Positions 23,642 through 31,433 of a stretch of DNA of 64,000 nt are shown here, one piece after another. Position numbers and translations under genes: made by a program. Source of the DNA: Arthrobacter sp. B2a2-09 (GTDB taxonomy: Bacteria > Actinomycetota > Actinomycetes > Actinomycetales > Micrococcaceae); the NCBI RefSeq assembly GCF_027587375.1, contig NZ_JAMXIC010000008.1, forward strand, positions 1 to 64,000, given 5' to 3'. The first letter of the stretch is position 1. Each line of letters opens with the position of its first letter. The notes below the pieces were generated by a model. It did not search any database and was not told where the DNA came from. It saw only the letters and a program-made list of their open reading frames with translations.

Positions 23642-24622
23642 ATGCCGACAGCAAGAGACGTCGCAAGACTGGCGGGAACGTCCAACGCGGTCGTCAGCTA
23701 CGTATTCAACAACGGCCCCCGGGCTGTGTCAGCCGATGCGCGGGAGCGGGTTTTGAGGGCTGCCCGGGAGCTCGACTACAAACCCAACGCGCTGGCTCGG
23801 GCGCTGAGTGCAGGCAAGACCCGATCGATCGGACTGATTGTTCCGGACATTGCCAACCCGTTCTTCGCGGAACTTGCCCGGGCGGTGGAGGTCGCGGCGG
23901 CCGGTAGGGACCACCTCCTGCTTATCGGCGACTCCGCGACGGTTGAGGACCAGGAACACCGCCTCATCGAAACCTTCATCGAGCGCCAGGTTGATTCCCT
24001 CATTCTCATCTCTCTTCTGGATGAACCCGATCTCAAGCCCGCCCATGCGGCCCGATTGCCGGTGGTCGCACTCCACCCGCTCTCAGAGGCGCAACATGCA
24101 TCATCACTGACCATCGACTACGAACAAGCTGCATATGTTGCGACACGCCATCTGCTTGAGCAGGGCTACGACAGCATAGGACTGCTCAATGGGCCGGTCG
24201 ACTCCGTAGGAACCAGGCAGCATGCCGCAGGATTCGCACGCGCAGTTTCCGGAACAGCGGTCCGTGTGACCGAACGAGCCTCCGCCATTTCCAGGGCAGG
24301 AGCTTCCGAAGTGACCGCCGAGTGGCTCCGCTCCGCAGATGCCCCGCGCGCCATTTACGCCACCACTGACGAACAGGCTCACGGGGTGCTCTTCGCTGCG
24401 TATTCCCTCGGACTCGGCGTCCCGGGAGAACTCGCGGTGATCGGCGTCGACGGCACCGAGGCATCCGCCTATTCCGTGCCCCCTCTGTCATCCATCCGCC
24501 AGCCCACTCAAGCCATCGCCCGGAGGGCGGTCGAGATTCTCGTGGACAGGTCAGCCGACGACCCGATCGTGAATGAAATCTTCGATTTCGAACTGATCGT
24601 TCGAAAGTCATCCAAGGCCTGA
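23642..24622 (+). CDS. LacI-family transcriptional regulator of the nucleoside operon
   Basis: About 326 residues. The N-terminal helix-turn-helix and hinge read PTARDVARLAGTSNAVVSYVFNN, then ARELDYKPNALARALSAG; the core is a periplasmic-binding-like effector domain (SIGLIVPDIANPFFAELARAV ... VIGVDGTEASAYSVPPLSSI). The ATG at 23642 follows GAGAGGGAAC; an in-frame ATG at 23621 is less well placed. Divergent from the nucleoside importer operon and upstream of adenosine deaminase, it probably responds to a nucleoside or ribose and controls both directions. Confidence 0.92.
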   Translation: MPTARDVARLAGTSNAVVSYVFNNGPRAVSADARERVLRAARELDYKPNALARALSAGKTRSIGLIVPDIANPFFAELARAVEVAAAGRDHLLLIGDSATVEDQEHRLIETFIERQVDSLILISLLDEPDLKPAHAARLPVVALHPLSEAQHASSLTIDYEQAAYVATRHLLEQGYDSIGLLNGPVDSVGTRQHAAGFARAVSGTAVRVTERASAISRAGASEVTAEWLRSADAPRAIYATTDEQAHGVLFAAYSLGLGVPGELAVIGVDGTEASAYSVPPLSSIRQPTQAIARRAVEILVDRSADDPIVNEIFDFELIVRKSSKA

Positions 24623-24711
24623 CCGCACAACCTTGCCCGGCTGAGCGAACCGCTGTACGTCGCCCATAAAGATCCATCCCTACCACCAGAACGACCCGGA
24701 GAACACAGAAC

Positions 24712-25920
24712 TTGGACACTTTCAGCGCGACGCCTCACTTGGCTACCGTCAGGACCACCCTCAGATCTCTGCCCAAGGTCTCGCTGCATGACCACCTCGA
24801 CGGCGGACTGCGACCGGAGACCATCATTGAACTCGCGGACGAGGCAAACCTCTCACTGCCCTTTAAAGACGGGGCAAAGCTCGGTGCGTGGATCGCCGAG
24901 CAGTCAAACGCCGGCTCACTATCCGCCTACCTCAAACCATTTCACTTCACCGGAGCCGTCACGCAAACCCGCGACAGCCTCGTGCGTGTTGCCAGAGAGT
25001 TCGTTCAGGACCTCGCCGAAGACGGAGTCGTCTACGGCGAAATCCGCTGGGCACCTGAGAACCACCAGCGACGCGGACTATCTCTCGACGAAGCTGTCGA
25101 CGCCGTCCAGGAAGGGATCCAAGCAGGAACAGACGACGTCGAAGCCTCCGGAAAACGGATAAGGATTGGCCAACTCATCACCGCCATGCGCCACGACTCC
25201 AGGGCAAACGAGATCGCCCAATTGGCGATACGGCACAAGAATCACGGCGTGGTCGGATTCGACATAGCCGGCGCCGAGGCAGGATTCCCCGCTTCCAAGC
25301 ACGCCGAGGCATTCGACTACCTTGCCGCAAGCCTCCTGCCCGTCACCGTACACGCAGGGGAAGGCGACGGACTGGACAGCATTCGCTCCGCACTACTCCA
25401 TGGCAGGGCATTGCGCCTAGGCCACGGCGTCCGGCTGGCCGAAGACATAGCGCCCCTACCGGAAGAAGCTGGAACGGGTTTTGCCCTGGGAGACCTGGCC
25501 CAATGGGTGAGGGACCGCCAGATCACGCTTGAAATGAGCCCATCGTCGAACGTCCAGACCGGGGCGATCGCGCGCTGGGGTACCCAGCTGACGGACCACC
25601 CCTTCGACCTGCTCTACCGCCTCGGCTTCCGCGTCACCGTGAACACCGACAACCGGCTCATGAGCAACACCACACTCACCAAGGAACTGGCGCTCCTCAT
25701 GAACGCATTCAACTATGGATTCGAAGACATCAAAGCCTTCCAGATGAATGCCGCAACGGCAGCATTTCTCCCCGTGGAGGACCGCGAAGACCTCAAAGAC
25801 GTCATCCGAACAGGCTTCGCAGCCGGCGCAGAACTTTCCTCCCGGATGCGAAAGACGTCCCGTAAGCTCGTTGCCGCAGAGCAGACACAATCCGACAGCG
25901 CACCCCCGAAGCCTAGGTGA
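24712..25920 (+). CDS. Adenosine deaminase
   Basis: 402 residues. The zinc-site motifs of the family are present in order: KVSLHDHLDGGL, GVVGFDIAGAEAG, VTVHAGEGDG with the catalytic Glu-neighbouring His, LGHGVRL, and LEMSPSSNVQTGA, with VTVNTDNRLM holding the final Asp. The enzyme converts adenosine to inosine, a substrate of the nucleoside hydrolase encoded in the divergent operon. The start is TTG with CGGAGAA about nine bases upstream. The 3' end overlaps the convergent allE gene by eight bases. Confidence 0.93.
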   Translation: MDTFSATPHLATVRTTLRSLPKVSLHDHLDGGLRPETIIELADEANLSLPFKDGAKLGAWIAEQSNAGSLSAYLKPFHFTGAVTQTRDSLVRVAREFVQDLAEDGVVYGEIRWAPENHQRRGLSLDEAVDAVQEGIQAGTDDVEASGKRIRIGQLITAMRHDSRANEIAQLAIRHKNHGVVGFDIAGAEAGFPASKHAEAFDYLAASLLPVTVHAGEGDGLDSIRSALLHGRALRLGHGVRLAEDIAPLPEEAGTGFALGDLAQWVRDRQITLEMSPSSNVQTGAIARWGTQLTDHPFDLLYRLGFRVTVNTDNRLMSNTTLTKELALLMNAFNYGFEDIKAFQMNAATAAFLPVEDREDLKDVIRTGFAAGAELSSRMRKTSRKLVAAEQTQSDSAPPKPR

Positions 25921-26722
25921 GACGGATCTGGCGATTTGCGTCGGTGTAGAGGAGGTAACGGAACTTTCCCGGGCCGCCTGCATAGCAGACCTGCGGGCAG
26001 AAGGCGCGCAGCCACATGAAGTCGCCGGCCTCGACCTTCACCCAGTCGTCGTTGAGCAGATAGACGCCGTTGCCTTCGAGGACGAACAACCCATGTTCCA
26101 TGGCCGGTGTTCCAGCGAACGGGATGGAAGCCCCAGGCTCGAAGGTCACGATGTTCACGTGCATGTCATGCGCAAGGTCGTCGGGATCCACGAATCGAGT
26201 CGTGGCCCAGGTGCCGTTGGTACCTTGCATCTGGCTGGGCTCGACATCTTGATCGCGGGTCACAAAGGACGTGGCCGCGTACCCATCCGCCGGCTCATAG
26301 GCCTTACGGATCCAGTGGAAATTTGTGATGCCTTCCGAATCGTTCTTTACGGACCAGTCCGCCCCGGCGGCGATGTACGCGTAGCTGCCTTCCTCCAAGA
26401 TATGCAGTTCGCCGTCGAGCGCCAGGGTAAGCCATCCCCTTGTCAGGAACAGGACCCCTTCGACGGCGGCTTCCGGCTCGGGCTTCCGCGAACCGCCGCC
26501 GGGTCCAACCTCGACGATCAGCTGGGAAAACCTTGTCGCGAAACCTTCGATGGGGCGTGCGATGATCCAGGACCGTGTTTTCTCCCAGCCGGGGAGATTG
26601 CTGGTGACGGTGTCTTTAAGGACGCCCTTAGGTATGACGGTATATGCGTCCTTGACCATGGCCCGGTCCTTTGGGAGCTGGGCTTGTGGAGTGGCGCCTT
26701 CGGGGTGAAATGAACTGGCCAT
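25913..26722 (-). CDS. allE: (S)-ureidoglycine aminohydrolase
   Basis: 269 residues forming two cupin domains. The C-terminal cupin has the family fingerprint: AMEHGLFVLEGNGVYLLNDD, then VEAGDFMWLRAFCPQVCYAG, GPGKFRYLLYTDANR. The metal-binding Glu/His set is in the FEPGASIPFAGTPAMEHG block. The enzyme releases ammonia from ureidoglycine in allantoin (purine ring) degradation, giving ureidoglycolate. Its ATG directly follows the stop of the DctA-like gene, so the two are co-transcribed. No other allantoin genes are in the window, but nucleoside breakdown next door would supply purine bases. Confidence 0.9.
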   Translation of the reverse strand: MASSFHPEGATPQAQLPKDRAMVKDAYTVIPKGVLKDTVTSNLPGWEKTRSWIIARPIEGFATRFSQLIVEVGPGGGSRKPEPEAAVEGVLFLTRGWLTLALDGELHILEEGSYAYIAAGADWSVKNDSEGITNFHWIRKAYEPADGYAATSFVTRDQDVEPSQMQGTNGTWATTRFVDPDDLAHDMHVNIVTFEPGASIPFAGTPAMEHGLFVLEGNGVYLLNDDWVKVEAGDFMWLRAFCPQVCYAGGPGKFRYLLYTDANRQIRLT

Positions 26723-28084
26723 CTAACTGCGGGTCCCTGCAGCCTGCACAGCAAGGTTCCCGGCATTGATCTGGCCGCCTTCAGCTGCGGTTTTCTCTCC
26801 GCTGAAAGCGCGGAGCATGGCTTCGCGGTCGAACTGCCCTTCCCATTTGGCGACGACGAAGGTCGCAACGCAGTTTCCGAGCAGGTTCACGACGACGCGC
26901 ATGGAGTCCATGAGGCGGTCGGCTCCCAGCAGGAGTGCGACGCCGGCCACAGGGAAGATCCCCAGGGCGCCGGCCGTCGCGGAGAGTGCCAGGAAAGCCG
27001 ATCCCGGGACGCCTGCCATGCCCTTGGACGTGAGCATCAAGATGCCCAGAGCCGCCAGCTGCTGCCCGAGGTCGAGGTGGTGGCCGAACGCCTGTGCCAG
27101 GAACAATAGCGAGATCGATAGGTAGATGGCCGCGCCGTCCAGATTGAAGGAGTAGCCGGTGGGGACCACCAGGCCGGCGGTGGAGCGGGAACAGCCGGCC
27201 TCCGTCAGCTTGGTCATGATCCGTGGCAGAACCGACTCAGTGGACGCGGTGCCCAGAGCCAGAAGGAACTCCTCGCGCGTGTACTTGATGAATTGCCACA
27301 GCGGTACCCGGACCAAGCCCCAGGCGATCACGAACAGCAGGCCAATGAACACGATCGCTGCACCGTAGCAGGCCACGATGAGCAGGGCATAGGTGCCCAA
27401 CGTGCTCAGTCCATACTGGCCAATGATGAACGCCATGGCACCGAAGGCGCCGATCGGGGCCAGGCGCATGACCCAGCCCATGATCTTGAAGAAGACCTCC
27501 AGAACGGTGTCCAGGACCTTCATGACAGGGGCACAGCGGTCCTTGCCGATCACCACGATTGCGGCGCCGAAGAAGACAGAGAAGCACAGGACCTGGAGGA
27601 GGTTGTTGCTGGCGAAGGCGCCGATCACGCTCGTCGGGATGATGCCCAGAATGAATTGTCCGGCGTCGCTGGGCGGAGCGGTGCCGGTCTTTGCCTTCAG
27701 GGCGTCCTGGCTGAGGGTGCTCGGGTCAATGTTCAGCCCGGCACCCGGTTGGACGATGTTGGCGACAACAAGACCGAACGCAAGGGCAAACAGTGTGGCC
27801 CCCGTGAAGTACAAGAGCGCCTTGACTCCCACTCGGCCCACGGCTTTGACATCGCCAACGGCCGCGATACCGGTGACGATCACCAGGAAGATCAGTGGCG
27901 CAATGATCATCTTGATGAGCTGGATGAATCCGTCGCCGAGCGGGCGCAACCCGGACCCGATCGACGGCCAGAGATACCCGATCAGGATGCCGGCGACGAC
28001 GGCGATAAAGATCTGAAAGAACAGGGACTTGTACAGCGGTTTCTTGATGACGGCTGCCTGCGCAGCGTTGATGTCGAGTTTCAT
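26723..28084 (-). CDS. Dicarboxylate/cation symporter (DctA-like, DAACS family)
   Basis: About 453 residues with eight membrane helices plus re-entrant loops. Family blocks: MIIAPLIFLVIVTGIA, the Ser-rich TASTESVLPRIM, VVPTGYSFNLDGAAIYLS and LTSKGMAGVPGSAFLALS, then NLLGNCVATFVVAKWEG. They define the glutamate/C4-dicarboxylate carriers and the fit to DctA is best. Coupling with allE suggests import of a ureide-pathway acid or a carbon source used with it, but this is inference. ATG 28084 is preceded by AGGATTGG; ATG 28102 is an alternative. Confidence 0.9.
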   Translation of the reverse strand: MKLDINAAQAAVIKKPLYKSLFFQIFIAVVAGILIGYLWPSIGSGLRPLGDGFIQLIKMIIAPLIFLVIVTGIAAVGDVKAVGRVGVKALLYFTGATLFALAFGLVVANIVQPGAGLNIDPSTLSQDALKAKTGTAPPSDAGQFILGIIPTSVIGAFASNNLLQVLCFSVFFGAAIVVIGKDRCAPVMKVLDTVLEVFFKIMGWVMRLAPIGAFGAMAFIIGQYGLSTLGTYALLIVACYGAAIVFIGLLFVIAWGLVRVPLWQFIKYTREEFLLALGTASTESVLPRIMTKLTEAGCSRSTAGLVVPTGYSFNLDGAAIYLSISLLFLAQAFGHHLDLGQQLAALGILMLTSKGMAGVPGSAFLALSATAGALGIFPVAGVALLLGADRLMDSMRVVVNLLGNCVATFVVAKWEGQFDREAMLRAFSGEKTAAEGGQINAGNLAVQAAGTRS

Positions 28085-28160
28085 GGCGAAGCCAATCCTC
28101 ATGCGGAACCAGAAGTCCGCGGCCGAAATTCAAGGGACTCCTCCAACGTAGGGGAGCATT

Positions 28161-28217
28161 GTTTCCAGCCTGAAACGAATGTATTAAACTATCGGAACTT
28201 TGAAACATCTGTTTCAA
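28161..28217. promoter_or_regulatory. Two inverted repeats, probable RpiR-type operators
   Basis: TTGAAACATCTGTTTCAA (28200-28217) is a perfect palindrome with 8-bp arms. GTTTC-CAGCCT-GAAAC (28161-28176) repeats the same half-site. Both lie between the RpiR gene and the start of the dctA-like/allE operon, 77-133 bp upstream of the latter. Shared GAAAC/GTTTC half-sites in tandem favour a real operator pair. Confidence 0.65.
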
Positions 28218-28271
28218 GAGGTTGGCGGACTCGTGGTCTGAGGACGGTTCATCGCCGTCGAAGAGTCGGAT

Positions 28272-29099
28272 CTACCGAAGCCCTTCGATCTCTCCGAGCG
28301 AGTCGAAAAGGCCTGTGATTTCACTGATGCGTTTGGTCCCGGGTCTTCCCATGGCCGCAAGTACCGCATTGGCAAGGACACTCAGGAGGCTCATGGCCGC
28401 AGCGTAACTGTCGAAGGCTCCATTGCCTTCCACAGGACACTCGATCCACACCTTGGCGTCTCCGGCCATCCGGCGCCCGCTGGCGTCGCCAATCAGGATT
28501 GTGGAGGCGCCCGTTTTGGCGGCAGCCTTGAGGACGTTTGAGAAGGCTTCTGGGCGGCGGCGGAAGCCCAGCAGTACCACCGCGTCAGCGGGACCCAGCC
28601 CTGCGAGTTCTTCGCCCACGCTTTGGCCCGGCTGCGGAGCTAGCCCGATGCCGTCGCGGCATTGGAGGAGCTGTTGCCGCAGATGGAGCGCGAGGGGAAA
28701 GCTGTTTCGGAAGCCGATGAGCAGTACGTTCCGGGCCCCTGCAACCAGATTGGCCACCTCACTCAGCCGCGCTTCGTCAATGGACTCGAACAGGCGCTGA
28801 AGGTTGCGTTGTTCCATTGCCGCGTGCGTCGGCAGACCGCCGTCGGAATCCCTGGTGGCGAGCGGCACACCGCTGGATCGCAGTGCCCTGGTGTGCTCCT
28901 TGACCTCATTGAAATCGGCAAAGCCGAGTCGGCGAAACAAGCGGCTCACGGTTGCCTTGGAGACCCCGCTCAGGCGCGCCAGTTCGGCCGCGTTGTAGAC
29001 GGCGAGATCGCCCAAGTGGTTCAGAATGGTATCTGCCGCGAGCTGTTCCTGCGGGCCAAGCGCCGGATAATGCTGTTCGATTCGCTCATCGATCCTCAT
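28272..29099 (-). CDS. MurR/RpiR-family transcriptional regulator
   Basis: 275 residues. The N-terminal HTH_6 domain includes YNAAELARLSGVSKATVSRL and FRRLGFADFNEVKEHTRAL; the C-terminal SIS domain (VLLIGFRNSFPLALHLRQQL ... ADAVVLLGFRRRP) would sense a phosphosugar or another small anion. It is encoded upstream of and in the same direction as the DctA/AllE pair, with paired inverted repeats in the gap. It most likely controls that operon. RpiR proteins regulating purine or ureide genes are known in other bacteria, so a ureide-linked effector is plausible. Confidence 0.9.
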   Translation of the reverse strand: MRIDERIEQHYPALGPQEQLAADTILNHLGDLAVYNAAELARLSGVSKATVSRLFRRLGFADFNEVKEHTRALRSSGVPLATRDSDGGLPTHAAMEQRNLQRLFESIDEARLSEVANLVAGARNVLLIGFRNSFPLALHLRQQLLQCRDGIGLAPQPGQSVGEELAGLGPADAVVLLGFRRRPEAFSNVLKAAAKTGASTILIGDASGRRMAGDAKVWIECPVEGNGAFDSYAAAMSLLSVLANAVLAAMGRPGTKRISEITGLFDSLGEIEGLR

Positions 29100-29202
29100 G
29101 AAACAACCGTCTCACGCCTCCGCTCTGTTCCCACAGCCGCTTCTTTTCTTTGCGTGGTCTTTGCCGGGTTTCTTGAGGCCTTCTCTCCGATAGGCTCGGC
29201 GA

Positions 29203-29682
29203 ATGAGTGAAAATACCCCAAAGCTCGCAGGCTATTTGGACAAGCAACAGCCTGGGCTTTATCAGGCCCTGTCCGACTACGCGGGTCAGGTCACTGCCGA
29301 GGCGGACAGGACCGGGATCCCGCGTCGCACCCTGGAGTTGTTGAATTACCGGGCCTCGCAGATCAACGGCTGCGCCTTCTGCCTGGACCTGCATCACCGC
29401 CGCGCTATTGGCTATGGCGAGACCGAGCAGAGGCTCGCCTTGGTGTCGGTGCACGGTGAGGTGGGGCTCTTCGACGAGGCCGAACAGGTGGCGCTTGAGC
29501 TTGCCGAACAGATCACGCGGATGAGCAGCGCCCGTCCGACCCCCGAGCTGTTTTCCCGGGCGCGGAAGGTCTACACCGAGGAGCAGATCAGCGTGCTGTG
29601 CATGGCATGCATCGGCATCAACGCCTTCAACCGCCTGTCCATCCTGAGCGAGCATCCGGTGCGCAAGGCGCGGCAAGGGTAA
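29203..29682 (+). CDS. AhpD-like carboxymuconolactone decarboxylase family protein
   Basis: 159 residues of the CMD/AhpD fold. The redox-type motif INGCAFCLDLHHRRA supplies the CxxC-H set of peroxidase-related members, followed by helices around LLNYRASQ and ISVLCMACIGINAFNRLSI. Such proteins reduce peroxides or act as alkylhydroperoxidase partners. The gene is divergent from the RpiR regulator. An 87-bp part of its 3' end (29578-29664) is repeated in degraded form 1.6 kb downstream. Confidence 0.88.
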   Translation: MSENTPKLAGYLDKQQPGLYQALSDYAGQVTAEADRTGIPRRTLELLNYRASQINGCAFCLDLHHRRAIGYGETEQRLALVSVHGEVGLFDEAEQVALELAEQITRMSSARPTPELFSRARKVYTEEQISVLCMACIGINAFNRLSILSEHPVRKARQG

Positions 29683-29740
29683 CCATATCGGTGCCACGTG
29701 AAACCGCTCGCCGCTTACTTGTCGGGGCAGGCGATTCCGC

Positions 29741-29935
29741 TCAGCCTCGTGGGGGCTCGGTGCTTGAATTCTTCCGCCTACTTTGCCACCACAGGTAAAG
29801 GCCCCAGCTTCCGAGGCCCAGGAACAGAACTGATGCGACAGCCCGCCACCAAACAAAAGGCTCCCACAAGGCAAAGAGAAGTGCATAGGCAAAGAACGAA
29901 GCGCTTATCCAAGGATTCGGAATCTTGTTGGCCAT
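29741..29935 (-). CDS. Small membrane protein (64 residues)
   Basis: The frame MANKIPNPWISASFFAYALL continues with a second hydrophobic, Trp-rich helix (WRAVASVLFLGLGSWGLYLWW) and a basic, Ser-rich tail. AAAGGTGGCCCG precedes the ATG. Two membrane segments, no recognised family. It is the third gene of a three-gene leftward cassette, 31 bp after the 245-residue hypothetical. Confidence 0.65.
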   Translation of the reverse strand: MANKIPNPWISASFFAYALLFALWEPFVWWRAVASVLFLGLGSWGLYLWWQSRRKNSSTEPPRG

Positions 29936-29966
29936 CGGGCCACCTTTCGGATGTGAATGCTTGGCG

Positions 29967-30704
29967 TCAATCCGCTTGCCGAAATGACGAGGTAAGGTCG
30001 GTGGAAATATGGACCGGGATACTCTCCAAAACCGGTAGCGCCTCCACTTTTGCCACGAGGCGCGAGGGACCAGCGAGGATGCTGGAGTCCAAGTCGATGT
30101 TGGTAGCGAGGAACCAGGTTTCGTCTCGAGGCCAGAGATAACTCGGCGTGATCCCATTTCCGGCTGTCCAACCGAATTGAGGACGCGCCATGAATGCCGC
30201 CCCGGCAAGGTCGCTTGAGGTGAAATTGTAGAGAAGATATTGGTTGCCTTGAATGGAGACCGTTTGTCCCTTTCGGATGGCTTTCCCGGAAGACCGATCT
30301 TCCAGGAGCGGTTCCCACCCTGTCCAGAAGGCAGCGAGGAACCCGCCGGCCGTCGAAGCCACTAGCACGTCCGCGAGAGCGCTGAATCCTCTGGAATCGA
30401 GTCGCCCCTCTTCGGGCGGGAACACGGTACCTACTCCGGACACTACGGATGGTTCTCCATAGACGCCTGACAAGTCGGCCCATATTGTCTTAGGCTCCAA
30501 CTTCAGGCCTCGCGAGGAAGCCACCTCGGTCCAAGTGACTTGTGGTTCGGGTTCAGTGCCGGGGCCCGGTGCGGATGTGCTTTGAGCCTTATGAAGGATG
30601 CGCAAGTATGACTCGAAGCCTGCAGGGACGATGCCTTTGACTCTCGCGGAACCATCAAGTCCTGCTTGCCACTTCACCAGATTGTGGTCGGTCTCAGATC
30701 TCAC
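29967..30704 (-). CDS. Hypothetical protein, 245 residues
   Basis: The start is GTG at 30704, overlapping the stop of the upstream small membrane gene (GTGA). The sequence begins VRSETDHNLVKWQAGLDGSA and includes IVPAGFESYLRILHKA near residue 40 and DETWFLATNIDLDSSILAGP near 200. No signal peptide or membrane helix. The FExYxRILH and ETWFLATxIDxDS blocks recall an actinobacterial family of unknown function, but I cannot name it. It sits between two small membrane proteins in one transcription unit, which suggests a shared role. Confidence 0.65.
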   Translation of the reverse strand: MRSETDHNLVKWQAGLDGSARVKGIVPAGFESYLRILHKAQSTSAPGPGTEPEPQVTWTEVASSRGLKLEPKTIWADLSGVYGEPSVVSGVGTVFPPEEGRLDSRGFSALADVLVASTAGGFLAAFWTGWEPLLEDRSSGKAIRKGQTVSIQGNQYLLYNFTSSDLAGAAFMARPQFGWTAGNGITPSYLWPRDETWFLATNIDLDSSILAGPSRLVAKVEALPVLESIPVHISTDLTSSFRQAD

Positions 30705-30892
30705 TGGGCACCTATCTGAGAGTCGTCCTGTCTTTCCGATTTCCACTCACGCGTTCGTAGGAACGTAGCCGCCACCAGCATCACCAGTCCACCTATCCAG
30801 CCGACTATTGCGAAGCTTCCTCCGACAGCTGCAAATGCAAAGAACGCAGGAGCCGCTAGCATCGGTAACATGAAGATTCTGTTTGCTGCCAT
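30701..30892 (-). CDS. Small membrane protein (63 residues)
   Basis: MAANRIFMLPMLAAPAFFAF starts two hydrophobic helices, followed by FLRTREWKSERQDDSQIGAQ. AGGGGTCAC precedes the ATG at 30892. Its stop overlaps the GTG of the next gene. First gene of the three-gene cassette. A 29-base piece of its 3' part recurs at 49632-49660. Confidence 0.65.
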   Translation of the reverse strand: MAANRIFMLPMLAAPAFFAFAAVGGSFAIVGWIGGLVMLVAATFLRTREWKSERQDDSQIGAQ

Positions 30893-31113
30893 GAAGTGAC
30901 CCCTACTTTCATTCGGCGATTGACCAGGGCGCGCGAACACGACCGCACGTGGGCTATCGATACTTTGCATGCCGTAGCTTCCAAAGATTCCCGGAATATC
31001 TGCGACTGTGCGATGAGTCGTACTGTTCCTCTTTGAGTTTGGATGGTCAGGATCGGCGCCGGTCCTGTGCTGATCCTAACCAGTCGTTTCCACCTTCGGG
31101 TGTGGATTCCGCA

Positions 31114-31167
31114 GAATTGAGTACCAAACCTGAGCGAAATGAGTGCAAAACCTGAGCAAATTGAGTG
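31114..31167. repeat. 22-bp tandem repeat, possible insertion-sequence end
   Basis: Two and a half copies of a 22-bp unit stand head to tail: GAATTGAGTACCAAACCTGA+GC (31114-31135), GAAATGAGTGCAAAACCTGA+GC (31136-31157), and AAATTGAGTG (31158-31167). Repeats of this kind occur at the ends of some insertion sequences, but no transposase is nearby. Confidence 0.7.
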
Positions 31168-31234
31168 TTGGGCGGCCGACTCACTGTGCGTGAGCGTGCT
31201 TCTCCTGGGAGCGTCGGTAAGCAGCTGGCGCGAC

Positions 31235-31320
31235 GAGGAGCAGATCAGCGTCCTGTGCATGGCGTGTATCGGTATCAACGCCTTCAACCGTCTGTCCATC
31301 CTGAGCGAGCACCGGTGCGC
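31235..31320 (+). pseudogene. Degraded copy of the AhpD-like gene 3' end
   Basis: This stretch encodes EEQISVLCMACIGINAFNRL followed by SILSEH and matches 29578-29664 with about five substitutions and one lost base. It lacks the first three quarters of the gene, including the CxxC motif, and has no start of its own. The frame shifts after SEH. It marks the right end of a segment whose left end is the intact AhpD-like gene. Confidence 0.85.
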
Positions 31321-31433
31321 GAGGCCCGTTCGTAGTTTAGGGATCGGTCGGGTGTTCCTTTGCTTATCGTCACGCATCGGCGAATCCGCGCGCTGAGTGT
31401 CGTAGGGGAACGCAAAAAGGTGGGCGCTAGAAT

